Shown here: positions 1 to 12,675 of the stretch, one piece after another | How positions within the stretch are numbered: position 1 is the first letter of the stretch | Layout of the letters: the number at the start of each line of letters is the position of its first letter | DNA from: Fasciolopsis buskii | Taxonomy: Eukaryota > Platyhelminthes > Trematoda > Plagiorchiida > Fasciolidae | Reading direction: 5' to 3' | DNA length: 64,000 nucleotides | Assembly (NCBI GenBank): GCA_008360955.1 | Contig: LUCM01002361.1 | Span: 1-64,000 of the forward strand | Notes under the pieces: model-generated | Databases searched by the model: none | Seen by the model: only the letters and a program-made list of their open reading frames with translations | Told to the model about the DNA's origin: nothing | Translations under genes and position numbers: made by a program

Positions 1-189
1 TTTTGAATCAATTCATTTTACACTGCGGAGACGACTGAAAAAGCTGTTAGCCTGTAACCAATCTAATACCTGTTTGGATCAAGTCATCTGACGTGGAGTT
101 TGTCAGTCTGACTGAGAATTTTTGAGGTATACGATACTCTGATCGAACGCGTTTTTCAAAACAAAAGGCACTGTCACTAATACAGTCAA

Positions 190-272
190 GTAGTAGTAGT
201 AGTAGTAGTAGCAGTAGTAGTAGTAGTAGTAGTAGCAGTAGTAGTAGTAGTAGTAGTAGTAGCAGTAGTAGT
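190..272. repeat. (TAG)n microsatellite
   Basis: About 27 triplets of TAG with occasional CAG. Poly-leucine or poly-tyrosine reading frames on the minus strand here are artefacts of the repeat. Confidence 0.97.
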
Positions 273-469
273 GTGTCAGAAAACCCCGATGCAAGGTGAA
301 AAAAAACAACTATTAGGAGCAATTTATCTATTTCATTTAGTAATATCCTACGTAGTCCTCTTACGTTGACAAATTCAATTAGACTGGAATGTTTTGTGTG
401 ACCAACATCAGAAATCGTGAGGGTCGGTGAGATAAAATGTTTTCACTTGAATAAAACTATAAGGAGTAC

Positions 470-870
470 AATATTGTGTTGCCCTTTTTATCATACAGTA
501 TAGATACATTAATAACGAGGCATAAGCGATCGTTCCGAGGCTGTCGGATGAAACAGCAGCCGCGGCGAAAGGATTTGAACCCGGACCTTCAAGACAGATG
601 ACCGATCGGTGATCACCGATGGTAGACGACAGTTCGTTGCCGTTTAACTGGTTACCAAATCTGATCTGCCGAGACCTTTGTGGTTCTATGTCGCTGCAAG
701 TTTCACGGTCACGTGTGCCGGATCTTTCTTCCCCCCTTCCCATGCAGTTGGTCCTAGTGGCTATGGATGTGGCCCTTTCACTATACCGATGCTTCAAGTA
801 TGGAACAAAAAAAAAACTACGAACGAAAGTAGAATGCACATGCGACACATCCAATCCATTTTTCACTGAC
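470..870 (-). repeat. Possible interspersed repeat with a B-box
   Basis: The minus strand carries GGTCCGGGTTCAAATCC (B-box-like) and an open frame containing DIEPQRSRQIRFGNQLNGNE and LEGPGSNPF, which resembles repeat-derived conceptual proteins in fluke genomes from memory. No second copy is in this window, so the assignment is weak. Confidence 0.3.
605..620. other. Perfect 16-bp palindrome
   Basis: ATCGGTGATCACCGAT equals its own reverse complement. It lies inside the possible repeat at 470-870. It may bind a dimeric factor or be chance. Confidence 0.5.
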
Positions 871-2171
871 GCATGTCTCGGTTACTGGCTCTCCCATCGC
901 ATTCGTTGGGGTTGCCTGGATCGGTTGAGAACCTTGACTTACATTCCAGGGTGTTCTTGCTGATTGACAAAAGTCTTTACTTAGGAATTCCACTAGTGAC
1001 TACAAGGTCATCGGAACACGGATATCGACTGAGAGTGGGTAACTGTATTAATTGGTTTCGTTTGTTCAACATCGGTTAGAGATGCCGTAAGAGGTGGTTA
1101 GCAGAAAAAATCAGACAGGGAGTACAACTCACCCTTGTGTTCTGTGGTATTTGGAAATTTTTCTAATCAAGATTCTAACAGAACCGAACAGCAGAACAAC
1201 CTTAAGCCTATACAGGTAAAAAAACAATCATTGACATTGTGTTATAAACACTCCTTTATAATTTCCAGATTTACTACTTATTGTGTCGAAGTTAAGGTTA
1301 ATCGAAGAATGAAACTGTTCGTTTGTTTATGAATGAACCGGTCAAACTGTAGCAAATCGGGGCATGTAAAAGTAAATAACACAAAGACCTGGCTGTTTTG
1401 TGCTTGCTAGTCGGAGACAACATTTGCTTTTCTTGCCCGCGGTTGGTGATCAAATTCGCCACGATCGGCTATTCGTCGAGCACAAAAGATACTGGACTAA
1501 TCCGGTTGGATTTCGACAGTTCGGTCAATTCGAGGTTGACACTTTGCCCATTCGGCCTGGGATTGTGCTATTTCTTAGACCGTTTCGTGCATAATGGATG
1601 GACACTTTGTCTAGTGTATTCAAAAGTACACATTGATCCGTTATCACGATGTCAACATTGATAGGTCATAGATTAAGTGTCTAACTTAGTTGTTCATCCC
1701 GAGATCAAACAACTCCTAATGGGTGATCCTGATCGGACATGCGTTGTCAATGCTTATTCAATTCAGTGGCAGATGGGAGACACTTTGGTTTGATGAATTG
1801 GGAGTTGATTTTCTTTCCCCTCAGAAAACGGCATTTCCGTTTTCTCCTTGGATCACCGTTATGTGAGGCTGGGGGGTAAGGTTACGTCTTGTCTCATCTT
1901 TGAAGTTAATAAACTGTCTAATTCGGAGTCCGTGCAGATTTGGAGCAGTTTTCATTTCGTTCTTGTTCTTGTAACTCGGTATAAAACGGACAAAATGTCG
2001 GCTATGTGCCAGTACACACACACATAGATCAAAAACAAAGCTCCAAACTTGGGGGAAGGGAGTGCGTGACAGGAATTTGCGCAATACGAAAGGCTCATTG
2101 AAACAGTGGAATGGCGAAGATGATTTGCCGTGGCTGCCACAATGGTCTCACGGTGTCTTTCATAAGTTGGG

Positions 2172-2200
2172 GTGTGCGTGTGTGTGTGTGTGTGTGTGTG
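2172..2200. repeat. (GT)n microsatellite
   Basis: An alternating GT run with one GC interruption. Confidence 0.95.
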
Positions 2201-3033
2201 CACTTTACTTGGCCAGTTCCCAGTCTTCGTGGATACGGAGATGTTCACCAGACTACCTGTGAGGTAAATAGACGTGGGGGTGCTACAGAAGTGCTCTAAG
2301 ACGTAATTTCGTTTGACACATGTCGTTCACATCAATCTTCACAAGGGATGACGGAGGAACTGTGGGGTCATGATCGTGATTGTGCTCAGGAGACGTCGTC
2401 TTGACCCCTCGAATGATATACTTTATGGCGAAAACTGACAATCCTAGGTGAGTGGTGGCTAGTTCTACCATAAGTCGTGGAGGTGCTCCCTTCCTGAACT
2501 GAAATGATCAGAGGGGGGGGGGCATGGATTGAAATATCGATCATCAGAATCGCCAAGATACTAACTCCATGCCTCGATTTACCAATGGAGAGAAGACTAG
2601 TACCTCTGGTTAAAAGCTGGAATTCGACATGATAATAGTGCTAATGTTACTAGTAGCAATGGTAGTAGGGATTGTAATGATATTAGTAATTAAAACTGAT
2701 ACAATCACACCAGCAATACCGTACCAAACATGAATAATCAAACTTAGATGGCGAACAAATGTGCATGGAGTAAGCGATTCGTATCAACTCTCATCCATAT
2801 ACGAACGTATTCATTTTGTTCTTAATCCTTTTATCACACCTAATCTGAACAATTTTGTAAGCACGGAAAGCCACATAAATAATCGATATCTGTTTATGAC
2901 GACGACGACTATTATTAATATTACTATTACTTATTGCTCCTAACACCGAGGTCCGGATTAGCGTAAGGTCGAGGACACACAATGGCTGCCTTTGTCTAGG
3001 TTCCAGGTCGCCTAATCAAGGCTGGCTAACTAG

Positions 3034-3098
3034 TTGGCTGGCTGGCTGGCTGGCTGACTGACTGACTGACTGACTGACTGACTGATTGATTGATCGAT
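3034..3098. repeat. Compound (GGCT)n(GACT)n(GATT)n tetranucleotide repeat
   Basis: GGCT units pass into GACT and then GATT/GATC units, a stepwise series in which each block differs by one base. Confidence 0.93.
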
Positions 3099-3443
3099 CA
3101 ACTGGACGAAGAAATTTGTTCGATTTATCAGTTGCACTCACTCGAGTGACAAAACATCCAAATGTGAAACAACGAGAGAATAAAACTTTCCTGAGGTTTT
3201 CCATTTACATTTTATGCAAGTGCTATTTGGAGTACTCGCATATTAGATTGACCGACTACTTGTTGACGATCGATATAATATGTTACTCATTTGAAACAAA
3301 TTTATCGCATATAGGACATAAGTCAGACATGATAGGATAGTCCTAATTGTTCTTTGCAGAAGGACAATATCAAGAAATTGAATTGACTTAATATTCTTAA
3401 GTTTCAGGAAGCGCCAATATGGAAAATTCTGCATTGCAAGCGT

Positions 3444-3468
3444 GCACACACACACACACACACGCACA
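3444..3468. repeat. (CA)n microsatellite
   Basis: A CA run with one CG interruption near its end. Confidence 0.93.
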
Positions 3469-4180
3469 AAGGGTAAATCCAAACACAAATCAAACTAGGC
3501 CATCATAATACGAATCTGTCTGACGCTATGCTCTCCTGTTTGATTATACCGGGTTTAAGGTCCATTTAAAATTTAAACGACCCCAATATATTCTAATATG
3601 TCTCGAATCGATTGATGTCATCTAATTTTGTAGGAGGATTCATTAAGAAACAATTGAATCATTCGGTTAAATTTGACCATGTACTGAACTGATTTCAAAG
3701 AACCTAACATATCGTATGTCGACTAGGATGACAGGCAGACAAAGATTCCGCCAGTCGATGCAATTGCCGCATAACATATCACAGTGGTTGCAATCCCAGC
3801 TTCAAAATCATCTAAGCAAACGAGGTAAATCATTAAGAAACTATTGTGACAGGAAGATTACGATGGATCTTTGTGCATGTCACGTGTTAACATAAGACAG
3901 TTTCATGGAATTTTGCATTTACGAACCAGCCCAGCAGAACTGTGGCCATTTGGAAACCATTGGTCAGCATACTGTCAGGAAATTTAGTTTTTTTGATTGG
4001 GATATATATATGCTTACATTAAATGGATGTGAAGTAAATAAATCTTGGCGTGACTTCTAGGTGTCGAGGACTTTTTCCACCTGCATTTGTGATTACAGTA
4101 TTTGTTAGCAGTTCGGGCACGTGATCTACTAAAATTGAGACAGTTTTGCCCTGAGTTACACAGTGTTTCGATGTCCAGGA

Positions 4181-4364
4181 CCGGCGGTGGCCAAACGGAT
4201 AGGGTCGTGGCATCTGGACGTGAAGTTCGCGGGTTCGAATCCTCTCACGGCCGGTCGATTCCCCCAATTGGCAGCCCTATGTTGGCCGTGGCCCCCTTTC
4301 TAAGAAATGACGTGCACTGTTGTTTCGTTAATAAAGGAAGTAAAAAGGTAAAAGATAAAAGATA
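4181..4364 (+). repeat. SINE-A copy (tRNA-derived)
   Basis: The head CCGGCGGTGGCCAAACGGAT contains an A-box-like TGGCCAAACGGAT, and GGTTCGAATCC is a perfect B box 30-odd bases on. The head closes with CACGGCCGG pairing to the 5' end. The tail carries TTGGCAGCCCTATGTTGGCC and a weak A-rich end. Both pol III boxes mark a tRNA-derived SINE. It is one of the less decayed copies. Confidence 0.85.
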
Positions 4365-4742
4365 GATGAAACCTCATAGTTGCGTATCTGGTAGGCGGCT
4401 GGGTTGCTTCCAGACATCCAAAGATTTACAAGAATGAATGCGTGTGGAAATTTTTTGTATGGGTTCATCTATTGCTTCAAAAACTCGCTTGTTGTTCACG
4501 ATTGGTGAAAAATCAGGCAACTGATCAGGAATTTCGCCAAACTGTGCTGTACCCGGCTGGCTGTGGACAGATAGTCTGCATGACGGTGCTCCCATCCGAG
4601 GCCACGGGATTTTTGATCGTTTGCTCGAAACGAACACAAACACACGACAACTTTATTATTGAAGGGAATAGGGAAAAAAAACGATCAAATAAGAGCAAAT
4701 TGTAGTCGTTTGAGACACGCAATTCATCCGGCGGTGAGTATA

Positions 4743-4773
4743 ATCATCAGGAAATGTTTTTAGTCCTGATGAT
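4743..4773. other. Perfect 10-bp hairpin
   Basis: ATCATCAGGA (4743-4752) and TCCTGATGAT (4764-4773) pair perfectly around an 11-base loop. No run of T follows and no gene is adjacent. The role is unknown. Confidence 0.5.
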
Positions 4774-5534
4774 AACGTACTGGGCTTACTCTTTCAACAG
4801 TTTGCACAATTTGACATTTTAAAAATTCTATTCGTCGCACAGAATTTTCTTGACAATTTGTAAAAGAAAAGAAAGGAGCAACTTCTCAAATATGTCATCT
4901 CGTCTCCGGATCATCTTTGGTGAAAGGTGGAAGGAAATCAAAGGAAATCGCGAATAATTCAGCTGATATAATTTTGCCAAGTGATTTTCAGGCTTAGTTC
5001 ATGAGCAGTTTGAAATCCCCTCTCCTAGGTTCAACTGAAAACAGTGATCAAGTTGGGATTGGACAGAAAACCATGGTCACATGAATTCAACCCGTTGTTT
5101 CAAACTTGCAGTGACAACATTCAACTGCTATTATTTTCATATAAATATCTTCGTGTAATCTTCAATAGGAACCGTTCACGAGTTGTCATCTGTGGCAAGG
5201 TTTTGTTAGCCACTGAGCCACCGAGCCACCGACGTGAAATCCTCATGTACGAGCAAGGTGTTGACTGTAAACCTTTCACCGTGAGTCTTAGGGACATGTT
5301 ATAACCGGGAACTGTGACATTGTTGAAGAAACGTGGACAGTCATTCTGTATTCGTGCGGTGTGGATTCTCGACAGAGTACCCATGATCGAAACTGCCCAG
5401 CATTTGTAATGTTATTCAATCGCAAACTGACACATTTCGCATGCGTACACGGTAACTAGATGGATGTGTAGCTTCGTGTGCTGATTTGTTACCCTGAGGG
5501 GCCAAGGTTTTCTACGGAACTGCGGTCGTGCTAT

Positions 5535-5715
5535 CCTGGTGGTCAGTATCACGAGGTTTGACTGTAGATCCCCAGGCGGCGAGCCTATTTGCCAACCGTC
5601 GATCACATCCTTAATTGGCAATCTAGGTTGGCCCCGACTTCTTGAGTGAAATAATATACAATGCGAATGCAAACAATAAGATATTGATTAAAAAGAATAG
5701 AAGTAAATAAACGCG
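5535..5715 (+). repeat. Possible SINE-A relic
   Basis: The part AATTGGCAATCTAGGTTGG with a following CCCCGACTTCTTGA and A-rich end resembles the SINE-A tail. The tRNA-like head is too altered to align with confidence. Confidence 0.35.
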
Positions 5716-7882
5716 CAGCGAGAATAAGAAATCAGATTGAATTAGGAAACGCAGCTGTCTCTGGGTTGGAATTCAATGCTCCCCCAAAAAGAGCACAACG
5801 GTCCGTGCATTCGTGAAAACTGTCCACAATCCCGAGCTTAAATCCCCGCGGTTGATACGAATCAAATCAACTCGAATAAGTGGGAAATCGTTGTTTCTTT
5901 TTGTTAGACACGTAAAATCTGAGCTCAAAGCAAGTTGATAATTGTGCCCAATCTTTGCTTGAACAATACGCAATGGTTAGTCATTCACACAAGTCATCGG
6001 ATCCTTTCAATGATTGGTACAGCTGGCAACTAATGAGGTGAATTCAGCCCCAGAATTGGTCTCTTCAAAACCAGTACCCCATTACTCTCTTCTGATTCAC
6101 CGTATCAAGTTAATTACTGAATGACCACATTTATCATAACTCAATACATCCAATGAGTAAGTTATATTTTACTATCAAATCTGACATTACAAATAGCAAC
6201 TATGGTCGAATTCAGATCTCGGTTACAACAGCCGTTTGAGAAAACTGGTCTGGATTTCCGTTCCCCTTCCTTTGAAGTCAGTGCACGACCGGGTGGATGG
6301 ATAGGAAAATCCAAACCCGTGGATTGTCCGTACTAGGTTGAGTTAGATTATCCCAAATGGGATATCTGAAGTTGTTAGGTGGTATGACTTAATGAAACAC
6401 TCGGTGGCATTCTTGCATTCGAAATATTTTCGTTTTTCAGTTGTCTTTATGTTTTTTTCCGTTTCGTTATTCTCTTTCACTAATATTTAATGCTGCGAGG
6501 CAAGAATCCAAATCACAGACATGTTTGTGCAAGGTCAATGAAACGAATTGTGCTCTTGGCGACATGGCAACACGATATGTGTGGTAATCAAACCGATTCG
6601 ATCAGTGGTAATGGATAAATGGTAAATTGCAAGTAGTTTGTGCACGTGGTTTCTCTTGCAACCGACCGGTATGAATTACCGCCGACCTTGAGATGACCCG
6701 TACACTGTGAATGGCCTCGAAAATCGGGCGAACTAAAACGGTGCTTCTGTTGTGCTGATACGAAAAGTTCAACCGTGTATCGGTGAACAAAAGCGGTGGA
6801 TGCTGTGCGGTCAGTCAGCTTTACTTGAACCGAGTGGCGTAACACGACAAATCCCGTTAACATATCGAGTAAATTTCATGAAATGGATAGATCACTCGTC
6901 TATACGTATAAACAACATTGTAAAATAAAAAAAATCAGCTATTCTGTCACCATCTTTGACGAGAAGTATTCACACCTGAATGAAAGCAAATAAATTCGAG
7001 GTGGTAAAATCTTAATTGGTCAGCGCACAGCCCATAGTACGGTGTGAAAAGACTGTCATGTGCCGGACTTTTGGTGATCAGTTGTTGCATGGGATACAGC
7101 CGTATCAAACAATTAGAAATTAGTAAAGTCTGAACCGTATGAGACAAATCAACCAATCAGTTATCAACAGAGATAGAACTAACAGACTAATCACTTTGAA
7201 TGATTTCTAAATTCGACGAGATAACCTGGTCACTTAGAACTTTTGGAAGACAAACGAGTAGGGACACTGAAAAATGGCACAAGCCCAAATAAGAATAATA
7301 CAATCGATATTCATCCAATACGTCCCCAGTTGATTTGTCCAATTCGGCAAAAACAGTTCCGAGGTACAAAATGGAAATTTCCATTTGCCTACTAGTCAAC
7401 CGAATGTCGTAGCCCAAAAGGGGACTTTTGGTTTGTCCAGTGTATGAGTCGATTTTCCATTCAATGTGTCATCTAGCTGTCCACGCCATCTAAAAATGAA
7501 GAAATATGCCAAAAAAGACGAGAATTCTAATTATGTTTTGATAGCTTCTGTTATCTGACTGGGAAAGATCGGTGTCACGTGTTTGTCTTCAAGGAACAAG
7601 TATACGTTTATGACCAAGACATCAAAGATGATCATGACAGCATATTTTGATTTCGGTTACAAAATACTAATTTGTAAGTCCATACTAATAACAACAATGG
7701 CAATAATAATGATAATTTGTATGACAATCGGTCTATGACATCAGAAAGCGAGGAATTAACCGAGCTACTTACATTTCCACTCATTTTTTCGGCCTGATCT
7801 AACCAAGCGGCACCGAGTGAAACTGTTTCATTCAAAACTGATGGCTGTTTTGATCATGTGTCCAAGACGGTATATCGTTTAT
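5716..7882. other. Non-coding stretch
   Basis: No repeat copy or exon was recognised. Short open frames are without motifs. Confidence 0.55.
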
Positions 7883-8051
7883 CGTTTTACTTACTTTATT
7901 AATGATTAGCAATGCAAATCATTCTTCCGGAAGTGGGGCGCGGTCAGCAGAAGGCCTCCAAGCGGGGAATTTGATCGGCGTTGGGAGGATTCGAACCAGC
8001 GACTTTCACGTCCAACTGCCACGACCTTATCCGCTCGGCCATTTCCAGCCC
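7883..8051 (-). repeat. SINE-A copy
   Basis: In reverse complement the head has GGCCGAGCGGATAAGG (A box) and GGTTCGAATCC (B box), then the TTGGAGGCC-like tail block. The inverted terminal pairing of the head is partly lost. Confidence 0.8.
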
Positions 8052-9436
8052 TAGCCGAAACAACTTCGTTGAGAAGAGTGTGCGGATACGCATAAAACAT
8101 TGCACGAATAAAGATGCAGGGAAATAATCAATTTTGCAATACTTATGGAGTTCAAACATTGGCTTCTGGTTCAACAAAAAGGGGTCTCTGTTGATGTCAG
8201 ATCCGAAATGATTGGCTCATCCAGATGAAACTGTGTAATGATATTGGTGTGCTCATCCACTAAAACTATGCGACAATCGGATCCTTGAGAAATTCTTATC
8301 ATGAGATATAATAGGACGATTAGGACTAAACGGTAACAGTCTCAGTTGGATATTACCAAACTCGTTCGCACAGATTCGACGGGTTCCAAGCCAAAGTTGA
8401 TAAAACCAAATGACTCGTAAGGTGAGCTAAGTTTGTTTGATTCCCATCAAACTAGCGCATAGTTAGTCCGTTTTTTTTCGTGTATTGCATTCGTCGAACT
8501 ATGGGACTGAAATGCATCAAATTTTGGGCCAAGAAACACAGAGAAAACCTGGACCAATCTGCGAAGTAAATAAAAAACAGGTTCCATTCAGTGGTTGCTA
8601 AAAAAGACTACGGAAATTAGGGTCTTAGATGTTCTACTGGCGGCAAGAGTATGATCGCTAGGCCATGTATACCGAGGATAAGAGAGATCGAAGCGTTCAA
8701 GTTTAACACTCATGAGAATCGACTGTACACAAACGATCAACATTATCGTGGTGTTTGGACTCGGCTGTACTCGGGAACGGTTGAAGTCCTGACGATACTA
8801 AGCAGTTCCCGCAAGTGGTTACACTTAACCAATCACGACCCCAATCCAGAAATATTAGGAAACTTTTGTGTTCTAATTTAGACGAAAACAGAAAGTTCAT
8901 TCAGCTTATTTTTCTTATTGTTTCACTATCCCCAATTAATTTGTTTGGATGATGCACTCGGAATGCCAATTACTAGGTTAGAAATCTGGTAATGTTTGAA
9001 AATGAAGATCATTAGATTGACTTGTCAATCGCTTTTCCATTCGCCATCATTTCAAAAGTTCGAATCATATAACCGAAAAAGAATACTGTTAATAACCGGT
9101 ACCAAGCAGCACATACACCACAGAGTCCACGTGACGAAAGATCACGTGAATTGATAGGAATATAATGTCTGATTTCAAATGGAACAATTTATAGTCATCG
9201 TCACCTCTGATGCTTCCCATTCTACTTTGTAATTAATATAAGGATTATTGAAACAGATTAGTCCTTTATTATGGTAATGATGACATTGATGTTTCTATGG
9301 TTACCAGACTAGCTTTTGACTCGCATATTTGTGAATTATTTTGTACAAACTGAATGAAGATACAGATAAAGTTGGAATCATTCGTTGACGAGCTCATTTA
9401 TTAAGTGGACAAGTTCGAGATGCACGATGAGGTATA

Positions 9437-9613
9437 CCGGCGGTGGCTAAACGGATAAGGTTGTGGGGCTTGGACGTGAAAGCCGCGGATTCGCATCCTC
9501 CCACCGCCGGCCAACTTCCCCATCACTTGGCAGCCCTCTGTTGGCCACTGCCCCCTTCCTGAAAATTGATGTACATTGTTGTTTCATTAATACAGGAAGT
9601 AGAAGATAAAAAA
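9437..9613 (+). repeat. SINE-A copy
   Basis: The head runs from CCGGCGGTGG to CCACCGCCGG, which pair perfectly over 10 bases. The A box is GGCTAAACGGATAAGG and the B box is slightly changed (GATTCGCATCC). The tail has TTGGCAGCCCTCTGTTGGCC and ends in AGAAGATAAAAAA. Confidence 0.88.
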
Positions 9614-9880
9614 GAGCTTGAAGGTCAAAGCGGTGCTGAGCTAATGAGTTGGCCTAAAGTTCAGGCAGACTTCAGTGAAAGACCTTAACATTTGCCTATC
9701 CTCAAGCGGGGTTCCATATCAGCCAAGATGCGGCCGCTTTTGCATTAGGTCTGATTAGATTTTGCCAATATGAGACAACTGTCGCGTCGGAATCACATCC
9801 ATCTATAGACAGGAGGTCCAACTCACGAAACAACAATATCTGTTTTGCAATTCGATCCGAAAAAAGCGATGCGACCATTT

Positions 9881-10057
9881 TATCTTATATCTTCTACTTT
9901 CCTCATTAATGAAACAACACTGTGCATTATTCTTCAGGAAGTAGGGCGCGGCCAGCCCAGGGGATGCCAAATGGGGAAGTTGATCGGCGATGGGAGGATT
10001 CGAACCCGCGACCTTCACGTTCAAACGCCACGACCAAATCCGCTTGGCCGTCGCCGG
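9881..10057 (-). repeat. SINE-A copy, inverted relative to the one at 9437
   Basis: The reverse complement has CGGCGACGGCCAAGCGGATT and GGGTTCGAATCC, then the standard tail. It lies 270 bases from the plus-strand copy at 9437-9613 in the opposite orientation, so the two could fold back in a transcript. Confidence 0.85.
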
Positions 10058-12184
10058 GGTTCGCGTGCCCCTGTCTCCGTTTCATTCCTGTGATATAGTC
10101 GAAAGGTGTTATCGGCAAATCTGATGTTAGACGTAAGTTATGACGATGTGGAATGGAAATGTTGGAAAGATCATTGATTCTGCACAAAATAACGTGCGTA
10201 AAACATTGCGATATTTGTACCTGAAATCGTACTAACGAATTCAGGGTGCACGAATAACGCGCGGATAGGGATTGTCAATGTGCGCTTGATTGAATCAAAC
10301 CGAAAATTGTGCAACCGAAGATCGTGAAAAGGCCAAAGCAGCTGATCGGTACGCTCGGGAGTTCTATATTCAAAATAGCAGGAATCCCAATTGATTGAAT
10401 ACATTTGGACCAATGGGACTCCAGGCATATTAGAACTTTCTAATTGCTTGCCGCCACGGTTCTCATTGACCGATTTTCCACTCAGGCTAAAGTGAACCTG
10501 TGCTGGATTGTACCAAGTAAGATGTCCGTAGACTGGTCACAGACACGTGTTACGTATGCCATCAAATAGACTTTTTCTATATTCGCGTTGTTCTTTGTTG
10601 TACCCAGTAATTGTAAGATGGGCCAACATATTCTAGAGCTCATAATCGCCGAGATGAATCGATTAGGCTGAGTTCGGCTCTTCGATTAAGGTCCACGAGA
10701 TCCTCGTACACGATTTTTGAGTGCATCAGATGAAACGGACAATTGATATAGTTATTGGGATTTCTGGATTCGATAAAAATTTCCCCATCCATATAATCGT
10801 CTCGTTTGACCTCATTTTCTTTGATAATTTCGTTACGGAGTATCAAAAACCATTAGAAAATAACTGGTGAAAAAAATTGGACATCGATTGTTAACCATCA
10901 CTAGAATATAAATATGAGCTAAATTACACAGGTTGTTCATTTCCGGTTCGGCGTAATCGATCTGTCATCTTGCCTCACTTGGAATCCAAAATTCTTGATG
11001 GGCGGCTGAAAGTGGGAAACCGATCAAACATATTGTAGATGTTTTGTCACAATGATTTTTCTGACTCCGTCGACTACCGGCCTCCTGACTCGTACATTAT
11101 ATCTATGAGTTCATTTTACTTCCTGTACCGGTTTACCTATACAAAACAAGTACTCCGTATCATGGGTTGAATGTAATGACCCATGGTGTGGATAGATAAT
11201 GGCCTCTGTTCTTACGGTCAAACATATAAACTTAAGACTAATCGCGTATATAGTTCACCTTCGCGAGTTACACACGTAAATCGTCCGCAATATGACAGCC
11301 TTAACTGCGACTCTGTGAACATGTCATGGCATTTCATGAAATGAACAAAAAGGGGCTGGCAACTAAAAATCGATCATGAACAGGTAGTTGAATTTATCTT
11401 ATAGGAAATGCGGACAAGTTCAGAGGACATGAAACCAAACGCACGTTGACATTTGCTTCATATGACTGCAGTTTGCTCAACAAATCGGACCGATGAGGTG
11501 AACAAATAAGACCAACCGTTGAAAAATGGTTGGTTGTGCATAATTTTTCTTTGTTTCTTTTGATAGTCAAAGGCTTCCTTTAACCCTGTTATTAATTCAA
11601 TCCGTGCGGCTGGACTTGAAAATCGTACGTGATGCGCCTATTTGTCGGATGGGTTGATCAGATCCATGTGCTCACTCCGCCCGGGACTGATGCTGCTAAG
11701 TCAACTGTTAGGGCCTTTAGAATAAAGATAGGAGGCTACTAAAGAGCACCTAGACAGAGAGAGAGAGAGAGACTATTTTATGGACCTTATTGAGCGAATT
11801 GATTGATCATCCCCGAACAGATAATGGAGTCTAATTTGTGTACACTTCACCGATTCACTTTAGTGTTGTGCGCTTGGGATGATATAATATTCGATAGGGA
11901 ATTTTCGATTTATCTTTGCTTTGTGCTGAGCTGTGTGGCCTAAGAGAGTTGCAAGAGTCATTCAAAAAGTGAAAACTCAAACACTTAGTCCTTAAAATTG
12001 TTCGCTTTTTAAAATTTGTTTTTCGAAATATTTTCTACTTTACTTGGTCTTAAATTTTTCTTCCACATTCTAATAACAGATCCCCCTATTGCTAGTCCAA
12101 GAGCAAAACACCCGTGTGAACCTCTTTCCCGAACCAAAGACAGAAAACACGATTGGTACTTTTGTAGTCACCGGGTAAACAAGA
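10058..12184. other. Non-coding stretch
   Basis: One GA microsatellite; otherwise nothing recognised. Confidence 0.55.
11752..11772. repeat. (GA)n microsatellite
   Basis: A short GA run with one AC interruption. Confidence 0.85.
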
Positions 12185-12450
12185 TGTCAATACTCGATGC
12201 TCTTTCCCGACACTTTATCAGGCAGACCGTTCCACAGGTTGATTAGTCTTCAAGATCGAATTCCTCCCCGGAAAAACCGTCGGTTAATATGTATGGTCCG
12301 GTTTAAATCCCTTCTGTTCCCGATGACGAAGCAGAAACCTTTTGGATACGGACCAAACAATGTGATATCCATGATCTCAATGTCCGGTGTTTTGGACCGC
12401 TGTAAACAAGAACGAAGGTGCATTGGTGTCATTATTTCCTCCGAATCCAT
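12185..12450 (-). mobile_element. Jockey/CR1-like LINE 3' coding end
   Basis: The minus strand reads GNRRDLNRTIHINRRFFRGG, then after a stop or frameshift LINLWNGLPDKVSGKSIEY. This corresponds to the conserved C-terminal block of jockey/CR1-type polyproteins (arginine-rich FF..RV followed by WNxLP and a VxxxSxxxFK-like tail). It is short, with at least two disruptions. A SINE-A relic lies just downstream in plus coordinates. Confidence 0.45.
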
Positions 12451-12490
12451 ACTAGGAGATTAGTCCATTTTAACGATCCAACGACCATAC

Positions 12491-12675
12491 GGATCAGCGG
12501 TGACCACGCGGATACGTTTGTGCCGTTTGGACAAGAGGATCACAAGCTCGAATCCGCATATCACCGATCAAATTTCCCACTTGGCAAACCTCTGTTGACC
12601 GCATTCTTCCCTGGGAATGATGTGCACTTTCATTTCATTCATAAACAAGGCAAACAGATACGAGATGAAAAGGTA
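12491..12675 (+). repeat. SINE-A relic, heavily mutated
   Basis: AGCGGTGACCACGCGGATA, CTCGAATCC and the tail CACTTGGCAAACCTCTGTTG with TTTCATTCATAAACAAGG follow the SINE-A layout. Many substitutions are present in both pol III boxes. Confidence 0.6.

Larger units (their letters stand above)
871..4180. other. Non-coding stretch
   Basis: Only the simple repeats listed separately and a G run near 2512-2522. No frame shows domain or codon signal. Confidence 0.6.

Noticed and set aside
47..322. Minus-strand reading frames with long poly-leucine or poly-tyrosine runs
   Set aside because: They are translations of the (TAG)n microsatellite and have no other coding support.
9845..10093. Frame containing RIRTRDLHVQTPRP and similar frames at other SINE copies
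   Set aside because: It is the conceptual translation of SINE-A and recurs at every copy; not a protein gene.
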